Source: Poa pratensis (taxonomy: Eukaryota > Streptophyta > Magnoliopsida > Poales > Poaceae). Taken from it: DNA of 64,000 bases. The stretch lies in the NCBI GenBank assembly GCA_947311845.1, contig CAMZMU010000027.1:78569805-78633804 (forward strand), in the 5' to 3' direction. The notes below the pieces were generated by a model. That model did not search any database, was not told where the DNA came from, and saw nothing but the letters and a program-made list of their open reading frames with translations. Shown piece by piece: positions 54,854 to 64,000 of the stretch (the stretch's first letter is position 1; each line of letters starts with the position of its first letter). Position numbers and translations under genes: made by a program.

Positions 54854-57800
54854 TTACAATGGAGCCGGTTCCCTTGTAGCATCGACTGCCGGCGGTTCCC
54901 TTGTAGCATCGACTGCAGGGGGTGGAGGTGGTCTTTCGTCAAAGTAGAATTCACCGTGTTCATCTATGACATGTGTAAGTAAGAATCCCGCCAATTCCTC
55001 CGCAATAGCTTTTACGCGGTTGCGTGGTAGGAGCTGGTTCCGCTTGTTTGACATCTTTAAAAGAAGGAAATAAAATCAGCTATGATCGAAACTAAACACA
55101 ATTGATGCATGGTGGCAAAATAAAAGTTGTGTATGATGTTCACGTACCTCTCGATTTCTTACACTCTTGACTCTCTCATTGACCTTCGTGTGAATGTACT
55201 CGCAAACGTAGTATCCACATAGTTCTGTCCCCTGTGGTTGTCGCAGACACCACTATATATACAAGAATATAATTTAATCAAATAATAATCAAGAGAATGA
55301 TAATGGTATTAGAAAGATACACGTAGTAGTACTTACGTTGTTAGACTTGAACTCCAGCTTTTCTGGCCATACACCGCGTTCTTCCGCTTTGAACTTTCTG
55401 TAAACCCTGTCCGGAAAAGAAAATGAATTGAGTAGTTATTACTTATACTTTTGATATCCGGAAATGAACGAAAGAGGCTGATATAGTGCGATTGAAATTA
55501 CCTCTTGAGCATTAGACGCACGCTTTTGTATTCATTTTGATCTTTCCTTAGTGAGTCCCAGACTTCAACTTCTCCTTCCTCGAGTCTAATGATTAGCAGA
55601 ATGTAGTGGAACCTGCGCACGTTTATATACGCAGGTATTCAGAACTTATCGATTACACTTTATATCGGGGAAGCAAAATAGAATGTGTAGAAGACGGTAA
55701 AACTCACCCGAAGTTGTAAGGAAATAGTATTTCCTTTTTGGTACTTTGTCGCTTAAAGAACGTTAGCAAAACGTCCTCTGTGTTCACGGGATTTTCATCC
55801 ACGGTCTTGACATGAACTTTATCCGGGTCAATGAAACCAATGTCCCAGATTCCTCGAGTCTGCATTCACGTATCTTCATTCTGCATAATTAGCGTACAAA
55901 AGAATTTTGTGACGATAATTACAAGCAATGAACGAGAGCTTATAACTATAAATAATTAAATTACACGAATAAATTACTTACAGACAATAGCAGCTGATGA
56001 GAGATTTGTCGAGAGCACGTTGATTGTACATCTGAAAAAGTTCTCGGAACTCAACATGCACACAATATTCTCGGAAGTAGTGTTGTTCCTTAACCGCCGC
56101 CATGAGATAGAATTTCCCTTCTTTTGCGGCGGTCATGTACCAGCGATTCAAATTCCATAACTGTGTTGTTAGCTGGCTCGGATTTTCCACCATAGGCAGC
56201 CCGAGTTCAAAATCAAATCGTGGGGCAATCTCCGCCATGGGGTAACCTGAGTCGCCAAGGACAACTTCTCCATGCTCGATTTCCCGAGTTTCAGAAGGTA
56301 CAATGAGCGGGGCGAGCGATTGTGCTTCTTGTTCTCCGAGCTGGGCAACTCCTTTCCCGCACAATTTCTCTTGCTCATTCTGCGAGGAAAGTACCTTGTC
56401 AATACCTCGCTCGTAGTCTGAAATGGGCGGAGGTGGAGGGTCATATAGGTTGTCAACGGTGTGATCTTTTACCTCATTTGGTATAGTCTTCAGAAGTTCC
56501 TTTATGGGGTCAAGTCTTGCCTCCACTCTTTCCTTCTTTTTCTGCTCAAAAAAGGCTCTCGACCCTTCACGTAGGCTCTCAGCTATTTCCTGCTGAGTCA
56601 TCTCAGAAGTTAACTTCTCAGGAGCCTTGACTTCCTTGGGGTTCTCAGGAGCCCGCACACTTTTTCCACGTTTCTTGACAGGGGTGGACGACGGGAACAG
56701 CTTCCGCTTTGTCAAGTTACTAGTGGGCGCATCAGTCGGTTGACGGGACAGCGCGGGAGATGGACTCGCGGCGGGATCCCAAACTTCGTGGGGGGAGGCG
56801 GGTGGACTTTGATGTGGTGAATGTCTAACGGGAGGAGTCGGTGGCCTTGGCTCCGAGTCTGGAAACTTGATGTATTTCTTCTTCCATAGAACGATACCAA
56901 GCTCAACTTCTCCCAATGTCTTCTCGCCTTCAGCTCCAGGAATTCAAGACGTATTGCGTTGAATCCCGGCATAACTTTCGTGACCCCGACACGAGCAAAT
57001 CCAGGCGGAATCACACCAAAATGGAAGGTTTCTCCAGGTTGATGTCGTAAAGCATAGCCAGTCGCCACCGGATAAGTAATGTTCATCATCGGCGCATGTA
57101 ACTCACAATTTGTCTTCTCCGTGATATCATCCACGGGGTAGTGAGCCGCCGATGGTTCAGCAACTGGTTCATCAACTGCAGGATCTTGTAGCTGCGTGGA
57201 ACCCACGCTGCTTTTCCGCTGAGATGGGCAGGCATCGCCTGCAGGATCTTCTACTCGCAGTTGAGATTCCCTGGTCTGGGTCATTGAGGCCAGTTGCTTC
57301 TGCACATCCTGCACCGTGCGTTCTAATGCAGTAACCCTCTCCGCCTCCCTCTTCTTACTTCTGCAATGTTTTCTATAAGTTGCAACGTCTTCCGGAAACC
57401 CTTCAAGAAAACCAACCCCGCCTCCTCTGGCTCGACATCGCCCCCAGTGTTCTTTATTCCCGAGGGCTTGTGAAAGCTCGTCGTCCTCTCTATCGGGAAC
57501 AAATTTTCCCTCCTTGACTAGTACTATGACTTTTTTATTTTTCTGATGACTCTTCTAATTTTTCTCCGCCATTTTCCCTTTGCAACAATCAGCCCTGTTT
57601 CTGGGTGCAACACTGCCCCATGCGCGAACAACCAGAACTTGGACCTGTCGGGCCAGTCATCTGTCTGTGGAGGATCCCTTTTAGTCGCAGCTCGTCTTCA
57701 TAGGCTTGCCACTTAGGCAAGGCAGTCTTGTAGCCACCTGAGCCCAAATGATGGAAATATTTCTTCTTCGAGGCATTCAACTTATTTTGTGTCGATCGGG

Positions 57801-58634
57801 CCACAGACGCCCGAATTCTTATACGCCGCAAATTCAGCCCATCATCTTTTAGCTTCTCTAGATGTCCTTTGAAAACTATATCTTTGTTCCCATATTTTCT
57901 CCACAATGTGTTCTTCCAGTTGTTGAATTGCTGGGCCATCTTGCTAAGAGTCCACTCCTTGACTTTATCCTTCATCTTCTGTGGGAGATCTGCCGGTAGG
58001 TTGAATTTAGACATCATCGAGTCCCAAAGGGTCTCTTTAATTCTTTGCTCGAGATATTTTGCGCCTATGTTGGCTTTCTTCGGCTCATTCCATTCTGTCA
58101 CAGTGATCGGGACCATGTCCCTTACAAAAACTCCGCACTGCCGTACATATTTATTGTAGATTCCATCGGGTTTCTCTGGTTTGCCTTTGAAGGTAACTTC
58201 GTCGATCGACAACGTTGCACCTTCCGGGAGCTTTAACCCTTGGGCCGGGCCTCGTACGGGGATTGACGACTTAGATCCAGAGGGCTGAAAGAAAAATGTT
58301 TCGTTAATAAGTGCGCATATAAATCAATTAATGCATCTAGCTATAGTGATCAACAAGACTTAATATATACCTTCTTCTTAGCTAGGATCAGACGCTTAGA
58401 TCCAGACGGTTCTTCTTCGTCGTCGTCGTCTCTGAATTTTTCTAACTCAAGTCCCTCACCGGAGTCATTCAAACATTTCGCGCTGAATTCTTCGGCGTCT
58501 TCTCCGTCGGACGAATCTTCTCCATCGGAATATTCTCCATCGGAATTGGGTCCGGCAGCGTTGTTATATATTATTTGTTGGAGACGGTCTTCTTCCTCCA
58601 AATCTCGGACGAAGGTGGGGGCATCGTCCGCCAT
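54854..58634 (-). CDS. CACTA TNPA-like / Ulp1-like (C48) protease gene, multi-exon, damaged
   Basis: Starts MADDAPTFVRDLEEEDR at 58634 with an acidic region. A TNPA-type (Ptta/En/Spm) domain follows at 58212-57590, with SKMAQQFNNWKNTLWRKYGN. Then comes a Pro-rich and charged linker (57314-56300) and a C-terminal Ulp1 protease fold across small exons. Its catalytic residues are visible: His in NFGFHYILLII (55620), Asp in VEVWDSLRK (55560), Gln and Cys in RQPQGTELCGYYVCEYI (55250-55200). Ulp1-type enzymes cleave SUMO or related modifiers. GT-AG junctions join NFG|FHYILL, NN|WCLRQ and RE|MSNKR. A 1-base shift near 56930 and a doubtful junction at about 55870-55982 suggest this copy is damaged. 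One gene or two cannot be decided. Confidence 0.72.
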
Positions 58635-58643
58635 AGCTCTGTC

Positions 58644-59783
58644 ACTGCAAATTTTGAAACTTAGCAATATTTCTAACTTAACAATATTAACCAAATAACA
58701 ATATTAACCTAATAACAATATTAACTTAAAAAAACAGTACTAAAAAAAGAACAACTACTAGACATAAAAAGACTTAGCTAAACTAAACTTAGCTAAACTA
58801 AACTTAGCTAAACTTAGCTACACTAATATTAACCTAAACAATTAATATTAACTAATGTTATTTTCAAACTATCTAAATGACTTAGCAATATTTCAAACTT
58901 TACAATATTCCAAATTTTACAATATTTCAAATTTTCAAACTTAGCTAAAATTTTGAAACTTTGCTACTACAATTTCAAACTTAGCAAAATTCACATATTT
59001 ACTACAATCACATATTTTTTATTTTGAACAACAAATTTTCATACACATTTTAAACAAGAATTTTCATACAAAAATTACAAAACTACAAAGTTCTAAATTA
59101 CAAAAATGCTATCTATATTTTGCTATCTACAAAATGAACAAAATGCTATCTATATTTTGCTATCTACAAAATTGCTACAAATTTCTAAAAATGCTAAACC
59201 TAAATAATAACCTAAATAATAACAAAATGACTTTTAAATTGCTACATTTTGTAAGTTTGCTACATTTTCAAATTGCTACATTTTTAAATTGCTACATTTT
59301 CTAACACATTTTCAAAATTTTCTAACACATTTTCTAAATTTACTCGCATAAAATTTAAACAATACTTAAATTTCAACATCTAAATAACATCTAAATTTCA
59401 AAATCTGAAAAAAATGAACATCTAAATAACACTACTTAAATTTCAAACAGTACTGGAAAAAAAACTAACCTTCGATTGGCCGGAGCAGGGCGGCGTGGAG
59501 GGCGCCGGTGGCCGGAGCAGGGCGGCGTGGAGGGCGCCGGAGGGGCGGGCGCCGGAGCTAGCAGGGGGCTGCGCGCGCGGTGGCCGGCCGGAGCAGGAGG
59601 CCGGAGGGGGCGGGCGCGCCGGAGTAGGAGGCCAGAGAAGGGGCGAACCGTCGGGAGCGTGGCGGAGGGTTCGCCGTAGCGTGGCCGAGCGTGGCGGAGG
59701 CTTCGTCGTCGAGGAGGAAGAACACGACCAGGACTTTGTAAATTTTGGGGATCGATCCGTCGATCCCCACTTAAAACTGCCAT
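58644..59783 (-). promoter_or_regulatory. 5' untranslated exon and intron of the TNPA/Ulp1 gene
   Basis: A GC-rich exon-like segment (59783-59472) ends at CGAAG|GTTAGT. The next acceptor is TTTGCAG|TGAC at 58644, ten bases before the ATG. The intron between is very AT-rich, with TTAGCTAAAC and TTGCTACATTTT simple repeats (58740-59420). The structure is inferred from splice sites and composition. Confidence 0.5.
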
Positions 59784-59794
59784 TAAACCACCTT

Positions 59795-59925
59795 TAGTAC
59801 CGGTTGTGGATTACAACCGGTACTAAAGGTCCATTTTGGGCCGCGCAAATTTTCGCGCGCGTAGCCCAACCCTTTAGTACCGGTTGTGGATTACAACCGG
59901 TACTAATAGTCCTTTTTTCTGTTTT
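59795..59925. repeat. Internal TAGTACCGGTTGTG palindromes
   Basis: Two copies of a palindrome, TAGTACCGGTTGTGGATTAC with its mirrored half, lie between the two CACTA genes, just upstream of the TNPA/Ulp1 leader. They match the subterminal repeats at the element's 3' end and could be promoter-bound TNPA sites (autoregulation), or the scar of a nested element. Confidence 0.6.
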
Positions 59926-60077
59926 TTCTGTTTTGTTTTTTCTATTTGGTTTCTGTTTGGTTTTTTTCTCTAATTTCTTTTTATTTTATATCTATGTAAT
60001 TTAATTGTCTTAAAATTTATAATGATTACCTATTTATTTTAGAAACATCGTTAACATCGTTAGAAACATCTTAAAAT

Positions 60078-60600
60078 TCCAGCGCTTGGGAGCCGTTGGA
60101 TCAAGCGGTGTGTTTCTTTCGAGCGCTTGTGAGCCCTTGGATCAGGAAGAAGCACACGGATCGTGTGTTTCCTTCCAGCGCTTGGGAGCCGTTGGATCAA
60201 GCGGTGTGTTTCTTTAAGCGCTTGTGAGACGTTGGATCAAGCGTGTGTTTCTTTCGAGCGCTTGGGAGCCGTTGGATCAAGCGGTGTGTTTCTTTCCAGC
60301 GCTTGGGAGTCGTTGGATCAAGCGGTGTGTTTCTTTCGAGCGCTTGTGAGCCCTTGGATCAGGAAGAAGCACACGGATCGTGTGTTTCCTTCCAGCGCTT
60401 GGGAGCCGTTGGATCAAGCGGTGTGTTTCTTTTAAGCGCTTGTGAGACGTTGGATCAGGGGTGAGCCCGACTGTAGTCCCGGTTGGTGTTACCAACCGGG
60501 ACTAAAGAAGCACACGGATCGTGTGTTTCTTTCAAGCGCTTGAGAGATGTTGGATCAAGGGTGTGTTTCTTTTGAGGGATTGTGAGCTTTTGGATCAACA
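60078..60600. repeat. Minisatellite, about 41-bp unit with higher-order pattern
   Basis: AGCGCTTGGGAGCCGTTGGA, AGCGCTTGTGAGCCCTTGGA and AGCGCTTGTGAGACGTTGGA type units follow each other about eleven times. The longer B variant (with AGAAGCACACGGATCGTGTG) recurs at 60120 and 60340, a 220-bp higher-order repeat. A CCCGGTTGGTGTTACCAACC palindrome is inserted near 60477 and a related one near 60630. Confidence 0.85.
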
Positions 60601-60763
60601 GTATCACGACCACTTCGTGAGCCACATGACCCGGTTGGTAACACCAACCGGGACTAAAGAAGCACACGTACCCTATATATAGCCCACCTCCCGGAATTCC
60701 AGCGTCACTCACTCACTCACACAAAACATTCCAGCGTCACTCGGAGAGGCATCTTTGGGCAAC

Positions 60764-61161
60764 CAGCGGCAAGACGTCTCTGATGACCTGCGACCGTTCC
60801 AAACAGTTGCAGATCATCAGAGATGTCTTGCCGGACGGTTGTAGATCATCAGAGACGTCTTACCGCTGCTTGGATCGAATTGGCGCTCAAACACAAAACA
60901 TTCGGGTTTCCTAGCTATGCCCGACACTGAATGCAACGACATTCGACCGTGAATCAGTGTCGGGCTGTAGCTAGGAGAAACCGTGTGTTTTGTTTCCCAG
61001 GTTACTCACTCATATATTCTACCTTGTGCTCAAACACAAAACATTCGGGTTCCCTAGCTACGTCCTGCAACCGTTTGGTCGGATCCAAGCAGCGGCAAGA
61101 CGCTCTGATGATTGCAACATCTCCAACACTTGTTGCAAATCATCAGAGACGTCTTGCCGCT
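60764..61161. ncRNA. Cluster of three strong hairpins inside CACTA
   Basis: Hairpin 1: AGCGGCAAGACGTCTCTGAT (60765) pairs with ATCAGAGACGTCTTACCGCT (60848), and also with an inner copy at 60812-60833. Hairpin 2: a long imperfect stem with TAGCTATGCCCGACACTGA (60912) against TCAGTGTCGGGCTGTAGCTA (60954), continuing outward through AACACAAAAC/GTGTTTTGTT. Hairpin 3: CGGCAAGACG-CTCTGATGA (61092) against TCATCAGAGACGTCTTGCCG (61141). No ORF crosses them. Stem length and loop size suit small-RNA precursors; expression is unknown. Confidence 0.5.
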
Positions 61162-61327
61162 CTCTGGATCGAAGACCGATTTGCCGTCTCACGACCACGC
61201 GATTGTGTTGGTAAAACTGCAGCTGATTGACATAGTGTTTAGATCTCTCTTCTGAGTTTTCAGGACATAGTTACATAAAAGGTTTAATACATTATTACAC
61301 ATCAGCAACAACATCCCTATCTAGTGT

Positions 61328-63999
61328 TCACTTTTTCTTCTTTGTGTCCCTTTCTTCTGATTGCGTCGTAGCCATGGACAATCTTCATCATTTAACACGG
61401 TGCTTGGGTCAGTTTTCACTTTGAAGGGCGGAATTTCAGCAAACTTATTGTAATCTTCTGACATGTCTGTCTTGTCCTCCACTCCCACGATGTTTCTTTT
61501 TCCTGAAAGAACTATGTGGCGCTTTGGCTCATTGTATGATGTACCGGCTTGCTTATCTTTTTTTTTTTTTTGGTCTGGAAGACATGTCCTTCACATAGAA
61601 AACTGAGCCACATCATTGGCTAGGACGAATGGCTCGGTTTTGTACGCAAGATTTTTGAGATCCACTGTAGTCATTCCGTACCGCTTGTCTATCTCTACCC
61701 GCATGACAGGTTAACCCATTTGCACTGAAACAAAGGGATCTTAAAATAAGGTCCATAGTCAAGTTCCCATATGCTGTATGCAACCATAATATGTGTCCTT
61801 TGTTCCATCATCGTTTGTTGCATCAAAGCGGACACCACTGTTTTGGTTAGTGCTCTTTTTGTCTTGGGTTTCCGTGTAAAATGTATTCCCATTTATCTCG
61901 TACCCTTGGAAAGTCAATATAGTCGAAGATGGTGTCTTGGCCAACAAGTATAGCTCTTGTCCAACAGTGTTGTCATTAATGAGATGTGTACGCAACCAAC
62001 TGCCGAAAGTATCCACGTGTTTTTCTTTAATCCAGAAGTCAGTCTTCTCCGGGTATTCTGAGCGTAAAATATCCATGTGTTCCACGATATACGGAGCCAC
62101 CAATCTGGAATTTTGTAGAACTGTGTAGTGTGCTTGAGTGAAAGAATGCCGTCCATACTTCTTGTTGCTTTCTTTCCTGGCGCGATTGAGGAACACCGAT
62201 GGGCTTAAGATCTGGAAGAAAGTCAACACAGAACTCAATGACCTCTCTGTTCCATAGCCCTTGGACATGCTTCCTTCTGGCCTAGCACGGTTATGAACGT
62301 ATTTCTTTAAGACTCCCATGAACTCTCAAAGGGGAACATGTTGTGTAGAAATACAGGACCGAGAATGGAAATCTCTTCGACTAGGTGAACTATGAGGTGC
62401 GTCATAATATTGAAGAAGGCCGGTGGAAACACCAACTCAAAGCTGACAAGACATTGGACCACACCCGTCTGTAAACTTGGTAGAGTTGCTGGATCGATTA
62501 CCTTCTGAGAAATTGCATTCAGGAATGCACATAGCTTGACAATGGGTACTCGAACGTTTTCCGGTAGAAGCCCCCTCAATGCAACAGGAAGTAATTGTGT
62601 CATAATCACGTGGCAGTCATGAGACTTCAGGTTTTGGAACTTTTTCTCTGCCATGTTTATTATTCCCTTTATATTCGACGAGTAGCCAGACGGGACCTTG
62701 ATACTGCTCAGGACTTGAAAAAAGATCTCCTTCTCTTCTTTGGTAAGAGCGTAGCTGGAAGTACCTTGATACTTCTCTGAATTCAGGTTGTCTCTTCCGT
62801 GGTGCGTACTTTGCTGGTCCTGCCGTGCATCCGCTGTATCTTTCGTCTTCCCATACACGCCTAAGAAGTTTAGCAGGTTCACGCAAAGATTTTTCGTCAC
62901 GTGCATCACGTCGATTGCAGAGCGAACCTCTAGATTTCCCAATAGGGTAAATCCCAAAATATAGATTTCTTTTTCCACAAGGGTACGCGCTTGTTTGCGT
63001 CTTTCGGAACATTTAGACTGCCAGGACCCTTTCCAAATATTACTTCCAAATCCTTGACCATGCCATATACAACATCACCATCACGACGTGTAGGCTTCGT
63101 CGGATATCTGCCAACCTTTGAAGTGCTTGCCTCCGTTTCTTACGTGATGCATGGTTGGAAGAAACTGACGATGCCCCATGTACACAATCTTGTTACCTAT
63201 ATATGCACTGTCAGTCTTATCTAAACAGTGCGTGCATGCATTGTATCCCTTGTTCGACTGTCCTGAAATGTTACTAAGAGCAGGCCAATCATTGATGGTT
63301 ACAAACAGCAACGCTCGTAGGGGAAATTCCTCTTGTTTGTACTCATCCCACACACGTACACCTTCGTCAGACCACAACTGTAAAAGTTCGTCAACTAATG
63401 GCCTCAGATAACATCAATGTCGTTGCCGGGTTGTTTCGGTCCTTGGATAAGCACTGGCATCATAATATACTTTTGCTTCATGCACAACCAAGGAGGAAGG
63501 TTATAGATACATAGAGTCACGGGCCAGGTGCTATGACTGCTGCTCTGCTCCCCAAACGGATTCAAGCCATCTGTACTTAGACCAAACTTAAGTTCCTTGC
63601 GTCAGCTGCAAAATCCCCAAACGCACTGTCGATTTTTCTCCACTGAGACCCATCAGCGGGGTGTCTGAGCATCTCGTCTTCCTTACGGTCTTCTTTGTGC
63701 CATCGCAACAACTTGGCATGCTCTTTGTTTCGGAACAAACGTTTCAACCGTGGTATTATAGGAGCATACCACATCACCTTCGCGGGAACCCTCTTCCTGG
63801 GGCTCGGCTCGCCCTCAATATCACCTGGGTCATCTCGCGCGATCTTATACCGCAATGCACCGCATATCGGGCATGCATTCAAATTCTCGTACTTCTCACC
63901 GCGGTAGAGGATGCAGTCATTGATGCATGCATGTATCTTCTGCACCTCTAATCCTAGAGGGCAGACAATCTTCTTTGCTTCGTACGTGCTGTGGGGCAT
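61328..63999 (-). pseudogene. CACTA TNP2 transposase (5' end outside window)
   Basis: The minus strand runs MPHSTYEAKKIVCPLGLEVQ, then a zinc-finger-like CPICGALRYK and NPFGEQSSSHSTWPVTL. Next are LLFVTINDWPALSNISGQSN, GYNACTHCLDKT and a DUF4218-type segment, MTHLIVHLVEEISILGPVFL, then YVHNRARPEGSMSKGYGTE. A DUF4216-type tail, LAKTPSSTILTFQGYEINGN, ends at a TGA at 61328. TNP2 is the catalytic DDE-type nuclease of CACTA elements. Frameshifts near 63590, 63395, 63125, 62950 and 62320 and stops near the tail show the copy is dead. It lies 5' of TNPA/Ulp1 in the same orientation. Confidence 0.88.
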
Positions 64000-64000
64000 T

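Larger units (their letters stand above)
54450..64000 (-). mobile_element. CACTA (En/Spm) transposon, 3' end to beyond window
   Basis: The terminus at 54450 reads CAATAGTAGAGAACCCAC, one base off CACTAGTAGA-type ends. The next 190 bp are full of TAGTACCGG and CCGGTACTAAAG subterminal repeats. On the minus strand the order is TNP2 transposase, spacer, TNPA/Ulp1 gene, 3' terminus, the normal CACTA layout, so this is one element of more than 9.5 kb. The trinucleotide next to the end is ATA; the other copy would be outside. It has inserted into the LINE reverse transcriptase. Confidence 0.9.

Noticed and set aside
60078..60600. CRISPR-like array of short repeats
   Set aside because: Units are contiguous variants of one minisatellite without unique spacers, in a plant transposon; CRISPR is not expected in this genome.
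1..64000. tRNA, rRNA and snoRNA genes
   Set aside because: I saw no cloverleaf with A and B boxes or rRNA core sequence by eye; a covariance-model scan would be needed to exclude degenerate copies.

Overview
The window is a transposon-dense stretch of plant nuclear DNA, almost certainly from a grass and probably Triticeae-like. The evidence is GT-AG introns, CYP76-like P450 remnants, a grass-type F-box fragment, Stowaway and Tourist MITEs, CACTA elements with TAGTACCGGT subterminal repeats, MULE, Helitron, Copia and L1-type LINE insertions. No intact single-copy host gene was seen. Assignments come from reading motifs and termini by eye; no database was searched.

Layout. 1-600 is the 5' end (LTR, PBS, gag start) of a minus-strand Copia element. 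661-5571 holds broken minus-strand CYP76-like genes, one split by an 812-bp hAT element with a perfect 8-bp TSD. 5976-8930 is an L1-type LINE whose 5' part is inverted (twin-priming geometry) and which hosts a Harbinger-like element. 10142-17036 is two related Helitrons head to tail. 17846-27390 is a complete 9.5-kb Mutator-like element with 9-bp TSD. It carries a plus-strand multi-exon plant-mobile-domain gene facing a minus-strand, frameshifted mudrA-type transposase. 28240-28920 is an F-box fragment, and 29789-31118 an AT-hook-type gene remnant.

31124-36470 is a Copia retrotransposon with both LTRs and the TSD CCTAT. Its gag appears to start inside the 5' LTR and to be spliced across the LTR end and the primer-site region; its pol lacks most of the reverse transcriptase. 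36880-50040 is intergenic DNA with a degenerate three-fold repeat spaced about 5.3-5.7 kb, many MITEs, a duplicated CACTA fragment, a 342-bp tandem satellite and several Harbinger-like elements. 50075-54449 is an L1-type LINE (ORF1 and ORF2 overlapping at ATGA), cut inside the reverse transcriptase by a CACTA element. That CACTA fills 54450-64000 and runs off the end. Read on the minus strand it carries TNP2 transposase remnants, then an intergenic block with a higher-order minisatellite and a cluster of strong hairpins, then a TNPA-like/Ulp1-protease gene.

The genes do not form a host pathway. They are the working parts of transposons: TNP2 and TNPA/Ulp1 of one CACTA, transposase and PMD protein of one MULE, gag-pol of Copia elements, and ORF1/ORF2 of LINEs, with P450, F-box and AT-hook pieces as the host-like remnants. 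The most interesting points are the Copia intron that would remove the region where the PBS must lie, the hairpin cluster inside the CACTA, the PMD-carrying MULE, and the CACTA-borne Ulp1-like protease with all catalytic residues visible.
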